Part shown: positions 25,152 to 32,107 of the stretch, in pieces | Numbering within the stretch: the first letter of the stretch is position 1 | Layout of the letters: the number at the start of each line of letters is the position of its first letter | Source: Spyradenecus sp045634445 | GTDB taxonomy: Bacteria; Verrucomicrobiota; Kiritimatiellia; RFP12; DVOR01 | NCBI GenBank assembly: GCA_045634445.1 | Contig: JAZRAG010000030.1 | Coordinates: 1 to 40,666 of the forward strand | Length of the DNA stretch: 40,666 nt | Direction: 5' to 3' | The notes under the pieces: generated by a model | Told to the model about the DNA's origin: nothing | Databases searched by the model: none | What the model saw: only the letters and a program-made list of their open reading frames with translations | Translations under genes and position numbers: made by a program

Positions 25152-27152
25152 ATGAAGACTGCAAAGAATCCCTTCCTCGCTGATAGCTGGATGCCTGATT
25201 ATGCTGCAATGACGCCTGAACAGTGCGCAGCCGTTTTGGAAGAGTCCATTCCGCGTGCAGAACGCGCTTTTAAGGTGGTGGAGAAGCAACTCGACATTTC
25301 GTGGCGTGGTCTTGTTTTGGCTCCGTCTGAAGCTGTTCGCGTGCCTTTTGAAACATGGGGTATCCTTTGCCATCTCACGTCTGTGATTAGCAATGATGAA
25401 TGGCGCGCTGTGGAAGAACGTTTCCAGCCTGCGATTATTGCGCTCAGCCAGATGGTTTCGCAGAGTAAGGCGCTTTACGAAGGAATGCTTTCGCTTTTGG
25501 AGCAGGATAAGAAACTCAAGCCGTGGCAACGTCACATCTTGGAATCAAACATCCGTTCGATGCGTCTTTCTGGTGTGGGCCTCGCTGGCGCAGAACGTCG
25601 TAAGTTTAATAAGCTTGAAGCAGAGCTTGGTAAACTTTCGATGAAGTTCTCGAATAATGTACTTGATTCGGAACGTGAATCAAAGGTGACGGTAGCAGAA
25701 GATGAAGCTGCTGGCATTCCCGCAGACCTTTTGCAGGGTAAGGGCCCTTGGTCATTGGGGATTGATTTCGCAACGTATGATGCAGTGATGCGTTATGCAG
25801 AGTCTTCGGATGTACGTGAACGCTTCTGGCGGATGCGTAGCACGCGTGCTTCTTCGGGTAAGACGAATAATGCGCCTTTGATTGAGAAGATTTTGAAGCT
25901 GCGTCAGCAGGTGGCAGAAATGCTTGGTATGCCTGACTACGCACATTTGTCGACGGCTTCGAAGATGGCTGGCACACCCGAAAATGTCTTTAAACTGTTG
26001 GATCCGATGGTTGCAGTCGGTAAGCCTGTCGCGAAGGAAGAAGAACGCGAACTCGCGCGTTTTGCGAAGGTAAAGGGCTTTAAGGGTAAACTTCAGCCTT
26101 GGGATAAGGCGTATTGGATCGAAAAGCTTTCTCAGGAGCGCTTCGGTTTTGATGAAGAAGCTTTGCGTGAATACTTCCCGATGGAACGCGTCTTGGACGG
26201 TTTGTTCGCATTGTGCAAGCAACTCTTTGACGTTACTTTTGAACGCGCAAAGGGCAATATCAAGGCTTGGCACAAGGATGTGCGTTTCTATCGTGTGAAG
26301 AACGCAAAGGGCGCGGTAATCGCAGGTATTTACTTCGATCCTTACGCTCGTCCTGGTACAAAGCGGGGTGGCGCTTGGATGAATGGCATTCGCGAACGCG
26401 ATTTCGAAACGCGTGAACAGTTGCCCATCGCAGTGATTGTTTGTAATCAGAAGCCGCCGCGTGGTAAGCAGCCCGCGACGATGAGCTTCTATGAAGTGGC
26501 TACGCTCTTCCATGAAGCGGGACATGCTTTGCAGGCTGTTTTGACAACTGTGGATTCACCGACATGTTCGGGTATCGCAAATGTGGAGTGGGATGCAGTA
26601 GAAATCGCATCGCAGTTCTTGGAACAGTTCCCTTACGAACCCGAAATGTTGAAGAACCTCTCTTGCCATATCAAGACGGGTGAAGCATTGCCCAATGAAA
26701 TGATTGAGGCTATTGCTCAGAAGCGCACATTCCGTGCGGGTAATGCGCTTGTGCGTCAGATTCACTTCGCGCTCGTGGACCTCGTGATTCACTCGCGTGC
26801 GTATCCGAAGAAGTATAAGAATGCCAATGCTTGTAAGGAAGCCTTCGGTAAGAAGTTGCTTCCCGCTCCTTGTCATCCGGAAGATCGCTTCTTGAACGCC
26901 TTTACGCACATCTTCGCAGGTGGCTACTCCGCTGGCTACTATTCGTATAAGTGGAGCGAAACGCTCTCTGCTGATATCTATGGCGCATTTGCAGGTGAAA
27001 AGACCGCTACGCGTCGTCGCCTTGGTAAGAAGTATCGCGATACGATCCTTGCGCTTGGCGGCTCAAAGCCCGCTGCAGAAGTTTTCCGTCAATTGATGGG
27101 CCGTGACCCTGACGCAGATGCAATCTTGCGCTTGACGGGTCTCAAAGACTAA
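25152..27152 (+). CDS. prlC: M3 family oligopeptidase (oligopeptidase A-like)
   Basis: A 666-residue cytosolic zinc metallopeptidase that degrades short peptides. The zinc site HEAGH is at 454-458 and the third ligand Glu484 lies in WDAVEIASQFLEQF, as in the M3A group (oligopeptidase A, Dcp). Other M3 features are GGAWMNG, the Gly/Tyr-rich GGYSAGYYSYKWSE near 592-605 that shapes the S1 site, and the large helical N-terminal half. The usual VEXPSQ reads VEIASQ. It closes the plus-strand run begun by icd and is followed by a strong terminator. No signal peptide is seen. Confidence 0.93.
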   Translation: MKTAKNPFLADSWMPDYAAMTPEQCAAVLEESIPRAERAFKVVEKQLDISWRGLVLAPSEAVRVPFETWGILCHLTSVISNDEWRAVEERFQPAIIALSQMVSQSKALYEGMLSLLEQDKKLKPWQRHILESNIRSMRLSGVGLAGAERRKFNKLEAELGKLSMKFSNNVLDSERESKVTVAEDEAAGIPADLLQGKGPWSLGIDFATYDAVMRYAESSDVRERFWRMRSTRASSGKTNNAPLIEKILKLRQQVAEMLGMPDYAHLSTASKMAGTPENVFKLLDPMVAVGKPVAKEEERELARFAKVKGFKGKLQPWDKAYWIEKLSQERFGFDEEALREYFPMERVLDGLFALCKQLFDVTFERAKGNIKAWHKDVRFYRVKNAKGAVIAGIYFDPYARPGTKRGGAWMNGIRERDFETREQLPIAVIVCNQKPPRGKQPATMSFYEVATLFHEAGHALQAVLTTVDSPTCSGIANVEWDAVEIASQFLEQFPYEPEMLKNLSCHIKTGEALPNEMIEAIAQKRTFRAGNALVRQIHFALVDLVIHSRAYPKKYKNANACKEAFGKKLLPAPCHPEDRFLNAFTHIFAGGYSAGYYSYKWSETLSADIYGAFAGEKTATRRRLGKKYRDTILALGGSKPAAEVFRQLMGRDPDADAILRLTGLKD

Positions 27153-27171
27153 TCATTCTCAGTGAAATAGC

Positions 27172-27227
27172 AACATCGGCAAGGTTTAAATGCACGCAAA
27201 ATAGCACCTTGTCGATGTTTGTTTTTA
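27172..27227 (+). terminator. terminator after the M3 peptidase gene
   Basis: AACATCGGCAAGG (27172-27184) pairs with CCTTGTCGATGTT (27207-27219) through 13 bp with one G-T pair, around a 22-nt loop, followed by TGTTTTTA. It begins about 20 bases after the stop codon. Confidence 0.75.
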
Positions 27228-27248
27228 TGTGCTTTAGCACGCTTTTTG

Positions 27249-27346
27249 AAAAAAGCTTGTTTTGCGATTGAATAAGGCTTGTTTTCAACTTCAAAAAGGG
27301 TTGTTTTGACTTTGAAAACAAGCCTTATTCAAAAAGGGTAAAAATG
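27249..27346. repeat. 22-nt repeat array C with perfect 19-bp inverted repeat
   Basis: Plus cores start at 27249 (AAAAAGCTTGTTTTG type), 27271 (AATAAGGCTTGTTTTC) and 27293 (AAAAAGGGTTGTTTTG), exactly 22 nt apart; a minus core AATAAGGCTTGTTTTC occupies 27329-27314 and a partial core begins at 27331. GAATAAGGCTTGTTTTCAA (27270-27288) and its exact complement (27312-27330) form a 19-bp stem around a 23-nt loop that holds the third core. The rest of 27153-27436 holds the peptidase terminator and no gene. Confidence 0.9.
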
Positions 27347-27436
27347 AGGGGGAAATGCCCTTAACAGTGTCGGAAAATGTATTGAATTGATCGTACAAAC
27401 AGAAAATAGTAACGTGTTAGCGAAGAAGTAGGGGTT

Positions 27437-28129
27437 ATGTTTAAAAGAGAAGTGTCACCAATCACCACCTTTAAGGGGTTCGCTGTAAAAAGTTTTCGCC
27501 AAGGACGTACAAACCTTGCCGAACGCCATTTGACGCGCACGCATGTCCTCTTTATCCCAACGCGTGGTGTGGTGGGCGTTTTTCTGTCAGACGCGTTTAC
27601 GATTGTAGATGAGCCGCTCTTAACTGCCGCTTGGCGCGCGCAAGGATGCCCAGAAGTGACACTTCCAGACGCGCGACACATTGCCCTCTTTGGACGACTT
27701 TTGGCACTTCAAGCTGAACCTTTTGCTGGTTATAATGACTTTTGGATGCAAGAGGACACTATTCATGTAGCCTTTAAACGCGGCGAAGATCAGGCGATGT
27801 TGCAAGCGCACTTAAATACCTTTGCACGCAAAACGCTTCTTGAATCAGCTGAATCCGCACTACGGCGTTACTTGACATATTTGAAACGCCAACCGCAACG
27901 CATTGAGATTTCTCCTTTACGACCGCGCATTTTAGGTCACTGCACGCGTGAGGGCATTATTCGCTTGAATGAATCGCTTTGTCAATGGCCAGCGTCTGTG
28001 ATGGAAGAAACGCTTGCGCACGAATTGGTACACTTAGAACATTTCAATCACTCGCCAGCTTTTTGGCGCAGACTTTCAGAACTCTTACCCGATTGGTTGC
28101 CGCGTTCACTCGCACATTACCTTGCGTAA
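27437..28129 (+). CDS. YgjP-like metallopeptidase domain protein
   Basis: A 230-residue protein whose C-terminal 90 residues match the YgjP/DUF45 (M48-like) metalloprotease fold: ISPLRPRILGHCTREGIIRLN, then HELVH at 195-199 and HFNHSPAFWRRLSELLPDW with the third His ligand. The N-terminal 130 residues do not show the usual YgjP start and are longer and Arg-rich; I do not recognise that part. AGGGG before the ATG supports the start. The gene overlaps the kinase gene by 13 bases tail to tail. A peptidase role is likely but the substrate is unknown. Confidence 0.82.
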   Translation: MFKREVSPITTFKGFAVKSFRQGRTNLAERHLTRTHVLFIPTRGVVGVFLSDAFTIVDEPLLTAAWRAQGCPEVTLPDARHIALFGRLLALQAEPFAGYNDFWMQEDTIHVAFKRGEDQAMLQAHLNTFARKTLLESAESALRRYLTYLKRQPQRIEISPLRPRILGHCTREGIIRLNESLCQWPASVMEETLAHELVHLEHFNHSPAFWRRLSELLPDWLPRSLAHYLA

Positions 28130-30285
28130 AAGGCGTTATTTGCGGGGGTAGGAGAATTTTCGCGCGGCGGATTAGGCGGGCGTTTGGGAAACTTTCTTCC
28201 GCGAGTATTCTGTCGTGCAGACTGCGGAAGTCGTTCATTAATACGATGCCTAAAGCGCGCAGCCTGCGAACGTTCAGCCTGATGGCGGCTTTCAATCAAT
28301 TGCGTAAAGAGCTTTTGGAAGAGCGGATCGCGTGTATCTTCGGGTAAAGATGAGCCGAAGAAGAGCACTTCCAAAGCGCCAGAGAGTCGTTCTGCGGCAC
28401 GATTCGCCTGAAGATTCAGCCTAGGATGACGGCGTTGATGATTGCGGTCTGCCACTGCGAACTGTACTGTCGCTAGCAGTATCTGAGGATCATCAGACCA
28501 TTGACCAAGCAAACGCTGTGCAAGTTTTCGGGCAGATTCAAGAAGCGTTTCGTCCGCAGACGTAAGCGGCATTGCGCTTTCCAAACGAGCAGTCATTATT
28601 TGTAATGCCGCAATGCCATAGGCGGGATTCTCAGGATGGTTTTCCGCCAACTGAATTCGCGCGCGTTCAAGAGCAGGCTTGTCACAATTTGGCGAGAGCG
28701 CAAGCGCAGAAAGGGTAAGATGTTGAATCTCTGCATTCTCAGGATCTGCCGCTTGTAACGAGTGAAGGCGCTCAAGTAATTGGGGTGAAGGGTGGGTTTG
28801 TTGAAGGGCGAGCACCGCACACTGTGCGCGAAGCGCTTCTAAAGGAGAAATAGCCGCCATCTCAGAAACACTTTGATAAAGCGCAAGCGCTGCATCGGAG
28901 TCTCCTGCAAGGGCGTACGCTTCAGCAAGTTGATTGGAAGTTCTTGGCGTGTCAATAAGTTCGGAACGATGCTGAAATGCAGAGGTTGCAGTGGCGTAAT
29001 CGCCCGTGCGCAGTGCCATATTCGCAAGAATTGCATCTGCTTCAGCAAGGCGTTCTATAGGCGCATTGCGACGATGAAGGATGTCTTGATAATAAGGCAT
29101 TAACACTTCAAGAAGGACTGCCGCCTGACGTGAGGGTTCGTTTCGCCCAAGATGTTCAAAGGTGCAAGCAAGTGCCGTATCTGCAACGCTGAGGTTGTGT
29201 TCGGCTTCTTCCAACGCTCGGCATGTTTGTTGATGGCTATAAGCGAGCATTGCCGTAAAGAAAGGGAGGCCAATCGAAAGTAAAAGCGCGGATGCTGTTG
29301 CCATTGGATGGCGTCGCATCCATAAGCGTAGCTTGCGATAACGTGAGGCTGGGCGAACCGAAACGGGCTCTCCTGCTAAGAAGTGGCGCAGATCCATTGC
29401 GACATCATTGAGGTCGCGATAACGATGCGAAGCCTCAGGCGCCGTACAAACCGCTAGAATCGCAGCCAAATCAGGCGGTAAACTGTCGAGTTGTTTTGCT
29501 AATTCAAGGAACGTGACGCCAAAGGCGTATTGGTCGGAGAGTGGCGTAAAAGCATGCGTTTCAAGGCATTCTGGCGCCATGTAAGCGCGTGTGCCGCCTG
29601 TGTAATTGGGAAGTGAAACTGAATGTGCCTCTCCAAGACGCGCCAACCCAAAGTCGCTAATCAACAATCGCGAGCCGTTTTCCAGAAGTAAGTTAGAAGG
29701 TTTGATGTCGCAATGGGTGACGCCACACTGATGCGCATACGCGAGCGCAAGTGCGACTTGTAGTGCAAAGTCGGCGAGTTGTCTGGCGCCTAAAGGTGGA
29801 TTGTGTTCAAGGGTTTTGCCTTGAATAAACTCCATCGCGTAGTAAGCGTATTCAGTTGTTTCACCAGCGCTAAAGACTTTGACGATATTAGGGTGATGAA
29901 GCGAACCCATTACGCGCGCTTCTCGAATGAAAGCTTCGCGATGGCGTGGATCTGCCGCGAGATGACGCGCGAGCACTTTGACGGCACATCGACGTTCAAG
30001 TGGGAGCTGTACCGCTTCAAAAACTGCACCCATGCCGCCTTGACCGAGTTCACTCACTAAGCGAAATTCACGCCCTAACATCATTGGAAGGGGTAATTCA
30101 ATCTCTTGCGGTAAGCCAGAAGCTTCCTGAGCGAAGTCATCCATTGTTAAAAGTGTGGGCAAGAGACGGCGGAGTGTGTCAGTATATTCTGGGTGTTGCG
30201 AGGTCAACGCTTCAATGTTAGGGGTTACACCGCGACGCAAATCGGCGCAACAGGTTTCAATAACCTCTTCAAGTGTCGGATTCAT
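28117..30285 (-). CDS. membrane Ser/Thr protein kinase with TPR-like C-terminal domain
   Basis: A 722-residue protein. An N-terminal helical segment (1-70) precedes a Hanks-type kinase: glycine loop GQGGMG (81-86), Lys103 in CAVKVL, catalytic loop HCDIKPSN (191-198, Asp193), DFG (211-213) and APE in YMAPECLE. The catalytic loop has Cys where RD kinases have Arg. A membrane helix at about 328-350 is followed by roughly 370 residues of helical repeats resembling TPRs, probably outside the cytoplasm. The start overlaps the ECF sigma gene by ATGA. Sigma-kinase pairs of this layout are known from planctomycetes and verrucomicrobia, where the kinase is thought to control the sigma factor. Confidence 0.92.
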   Translation of the reverse strand: MNPTLEEVIETCCADLRRGVTPNIEALTSQHPEYTDTLRRLLPTLLTMDDFAQEASGLPQEIELPLPMMLGREFRLVSELGQGGMGAVFEAVQLPLERRCAVKVLARHLAADPRHREAFIREARVMGSLHHPNIVKVFSAGETTEYAYYAMEFIQGKTLEHNPPLGARQLADFALQVALALAYAHQCGVTHCDIKPSNLLLENGSRLLISDFGLARLGEAHSVSLPNYTGGTRAYMAPECLETHAFTPLSDQYAFGVTFLELAKQLDSLPPDLAAILAVCTAPEASHRYRDLNDVAMDLRHFLAGEPVSVRPASRYRKLRLWMRRHPMATASALLLSIGLPFFTAMLAYSHQQTCRALEEAEHNLSVADTALACTFEHLGRNEPSRQAAVLLEVLMPYYQDILHRRNAPIERLAEADAILANMALRTGDYATATSAFQHRSELIDTPRTSNQLAEAYALAGDSDAALALYQSVSEMAAISPLEALRAQCAVLALQQTHPSPQLLERLHSLQAADPENAEIQHLTLSALALSPNCDKPALERARIQLAENHPENPAYGIAALQIMTARLESAMPLTSADETLLESARKLAQRLLGQWSDDPQILLATVQFAVADRNHQRRHPRLNLQANRAAERLSGALEVLFFGSSLPEDTRDPLFQKLFTQLIESRHQAERSQAARFRHRINERLPQSARQNTRGRKFPKRPPNPPRENSPTPANNAFYAR

Positions 30286-30881
30286 ATATGAAACTCCGTA
30301 AAGCGTTCTAGACGTTCTTGCAATTTTGTCAATGCACGAACATAACGAAGACTTGCAGCCTTTTCGCTAATAGAGAGAATGGTCGCGCATTCAGCATTTG
30401 AGCAGTTGTCAAAGTGACGCAAGATTAGAATCTGACGATCAGGCGCGGGAAGCGTGGCTAATACACGTTTTAAAAGTGCGTGACGGTCGTGACGCGCGAC
30501 CTTTGTAAATGGCGATGAGATTTCAGCGACAAGTGATTGCTCAGGGATGTGTGCACTTTCAGGGGTGTCATCATCGCCTAACGCGATGGGAAGTTCTCGA
30601 TAGATATCGCGTTTTTGAGCCTTGAGGTGTTGGCGTTCAATGTCTGCAAGCGTTTGAATGAGCATTTGGCGCAATTTGAAATAGAGCGGCACTTCGGGCG
30701 ATTGTTCAAAGAATTGAGGCCGTTGAAGTGCGGCTTTAAGGGTTTCTTGTAAAACGTCTTCTACGCCGATGCGTTGCAATAGCATCGGATGTAAATGGCG
30801 CTCTGCAAGACGCAAAAGGCGCGGCTGGAAGGCTTTAAACGCAGCCTCCAATTGGTTCGAAAAATCAAACGATGCAGACAT
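30282..30881 (-). CDS. ECF-type RNA polymerase sigma factor linked to a Ser/Thr kinase
   Basis: A 199-residue sigma factor with region 2 (around 20-95; GVEDVLQETLKAAL is the core-binding segment) and region 4 (around 130-190; LPAPDRQILILRHFDNCSNAECATIL and ISEKAASLRYVRALTKL give the helix-turn-helix). The LAERHLHPMLLQRIGVEDVLQE start is typical of the planctomycete/verrucomicrobial group encoded beside kinases. Region 2 and 4 are joined by a longer than usual linker. The start at 30881 is only five bases after the T-tract of a strong terminator and has no ribosome binding site, so expression may need read-through. No anti-sigma gene is present; the kinase may take that role. Confidence 0.9.
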   Translation of the reverse strand: MSASFDFSNQLEAAFKAFQPRLLRLAERHLHPMLLQRIGVEDVLQETLKAALQRPQFFEQSPEVPLYFKLRQMLIQTLADIERQHLKAQKRDIYRELPIALGDDDTPESAHIPEQSLVAEISSPFTKVARHDRHALLKRVLATLPAPDRQILILRHFDNCSNAECATILSISEKAASLRYVRALTKLQERLERFTEFHI

Positions 30882-30885
30882 GATT

Positions 30886-30918
30886 TGAAAAAGAAAGCGC
30901 GATGGAAGCCCATCGCGC
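30886..30918 (-). terminator. strong terminator directly before the ECF sigma gene
   Basis: On the minus strand GCGCGATGG (30918-30910) pairs perfectly with CCATCGCGC (30905-30897) around GCTT, followed by TTTCTTTTT. It ends the Cys-rich protein gene and lies immediately before the sigma start codon. Confidence 0.85.
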
Positions 30919-30938
30919 AGAAGTGAAAGCGAATCGCC

Positions 30939-31433
30939 TTAGGCCGCAGGCGCTGCTTCAGGAGCGGGAGCTGCGGGAGCCATAGGTGCAGGCTTAGGAC
31001 CACGCTTGCCGCGACGAGCACGATTAGGGCCACGATTAGGGCCGCGAGGTGCGCGCTTGCAGGTGCATTCTTCGCAGGTGCAGGCCTTGCGGGCATCTTC
31101 CATTGCCTTACGACGAGCTTCCATCTTTTCCTTCATGGCAGTACGGAAAGCTTCGCGTTCTTCAGGCGTCATTTCAGAGGGCTTCTTGGCGGGCATTTCG
31201 GGACGTTCGTTCATGACCTTTGCGCAGGGGCAGTCAGCGTTCTTGCAAGTCATCTGCTGACGACGTTCTTCCATGCGCTTGCGGAATGCTTCGCGCTGTT
31301 CGGGTGTGGGAGCCGGACGTTCAGCCTTCACAGCCACAGGAGCTTCAGGAGCGGGAGCAGGTGTAGCTTCCTGAGCGAAAGCGCACATCGGGAGTAAGAG
31401 ACCCATGCAAAGCAACAATGCAGAAGTTTTCAT
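30939..31433 (-). CDS. secreted Cys-rich, Pro/Arg-rich small protein
   Basis: A 164-residue protein with a clear signal peptide (about 1-20, cleavage at AFA-QE). The mature protein has two similar modules: TPEQREAFRKRMEERRQQM (43-61) followed by Cys63, Cys68 and Cys70, and TPEEREAFRTAMKEKMEAR (89-107) followed by Cys118, Cys120, Cys123 and Cys125 (CTCEECTC). A basic Arg/Gly/Pro stretch and an Ala/Pro tail end it. The helical modules followed by Cys clusters suggest metal binding or oxidative cross-linking outside the cytoplasm, but this is inference. I know no named family. It ends 57 bases before the ECF sigma gene, separated by a terminator. A weak candidate -10 (TATACT, 31618-31613) lies 180 bases upstream. 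Confidence 0.8.
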   Translation of the reverse strand: MKTSALLLCMGLLLPMCAFAQEATPAPAPEAPVAVKAERPAPTPEQREAFRKRMEERRQQMTCKNADCPCAKVMNERPEMPAKKPSEMTPEEREAFRTAMKEKMEARRKAMEDARKACTCEECTCKRAPRGPNRGPNRARRGKRGPKPAPMAPAAPAPEAAPAA

Positions 31434-31670
31434 ATTAACAATCCTTTAGCGGCAATAGAGCAAAGCGTTCGTGCCGTTAACGAAGCGCTCGGGAGATGCC
31501 ACTTTGACCCTCCATTGAGTAAGAACGTAAAAGGTCTTCACAATTCCACAAGAAAAAATAACTTTTTTCATTTTTTTGAATTGCGAGCGAATTAAACGTT
31601 TACTTCACCTTCAGTATAACATATTTATAAGGTAGGGAGTGGTTGGTGAAAGTAAAATCCCTAATGGGAA

Positions 31671-31698
31671 ATAAAAAACCTCCTTGCGAACAAGGAGG
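31671..31698 (-). terminator. terminator of tRNA-His
   Basis: Minus strand CCTCCTTG-TTCG-CAAGGAGG followed by TTTTTTA, starting eight bases after the encoded CCA. The remainder of 31434-31670 shows no gene. Confidence 0.9.
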
Positions 31699-31705
31699 CT
31701 GAAAC

Positions 31706-31782
31706 TGGGGCGAAAGACGGGGCACGATCCCGCGACAACCAGATCCACAATCTGGGGCTCTACCAACTGAGCTACTTTCGCC
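31706..31782 (-). tRNA. tRNA-His (anticodon GTG), CCA encoded
   Basis: The minus strand gives acceptor GCGAAAG/CTTTCGC with the extra 5' G(-1) opposite C73 that marks tRNA-His, D stem GCTC/GAGC, anticodon loop TTGTGGA (GTG) and an encoded CCA. The T stem GCGGG/CCCGT closes a loop ATCGTGC: position 54 is A and 58 is T, the reverse of the almost universal T54-A58 pair. It has its own promoter and terminator. Confidence 0.95.
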
Positions 31783-31796
31783 AGAAAACGGGGTAG

Positions 31797-31826
31797 AGTA
31801 TATCAAATGACAGAGTGTGAAGTCAA
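31797..31826 (-). promoter_or_regulatory. promoter of tRNA-His
   Basis: Minus-strand TTGACT (31826-31821) and TATACT (31802-31797) are 18 nt apart; transcription would start about eight bases before the tRNA. It has the same -35 and spacing as the tRNA-Gly promoter. Confidence 0.78.
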
Positions 31827-31933
31827 TCAAAAAAAGAAAAAAGGCGAAAAAAGTTTTAAATCGGTTTGAAAAATTACGTAAATAGCTTCCTTTTAATAGC
31901 GTCTTTGATGAGGGTGAAGTGGACGTGATTTTG

Positions 31934-32030
31934 AATAAGGCTTGAATTGAAGTTCAAAACAACCCTTTTTAAGGAGCAAAACAAGCCTTTTTGAAGTTTA
32001 AAACAACCCTTTTTCAAAAAGCTTGATTTT
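31934..32030. repeat. 22-nt repeat array D (5 units, mixed orientation)
   Basis: A plus core AATAAGGCTTGAATTG (31934-31949) is followed by three minus cores: AAAAAGGGTTGTTTTG (31970-31955), AAAAAGGCTTGTTTTG (31992-31977) and AAAAAGGGTTGTTTTA (32014-31999), then a shortened plus core AAAAAGCTTGATTTT (32016-32030). Left ends are 21, 22 and 22 nt apart, and GGCTTG and GGGTTG variants alternate. The array lies between the end of the GH97 gene and the tRNA-His promoter; otherwise 31827-32107 holds only a short GCCTC/GAGGC hairpin (32045-32060) and no gene. Confidence 0.88.
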
Positions 32031-32107
32031 AAAGGCTTTTAGGGGCCTCGTTTTTGAGGCTCTCAAGGTATGTAAATGGGTATCGATTATCGTTAATGCG
32101 CAGTGTT

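Noticed and set aside
31600..31830. 76-codon minus-strand frame containing SSVGRAPDCGSG-like sequence
   Set aside because: It is a reading of tRNA-His and its flanks, a common false prediction.
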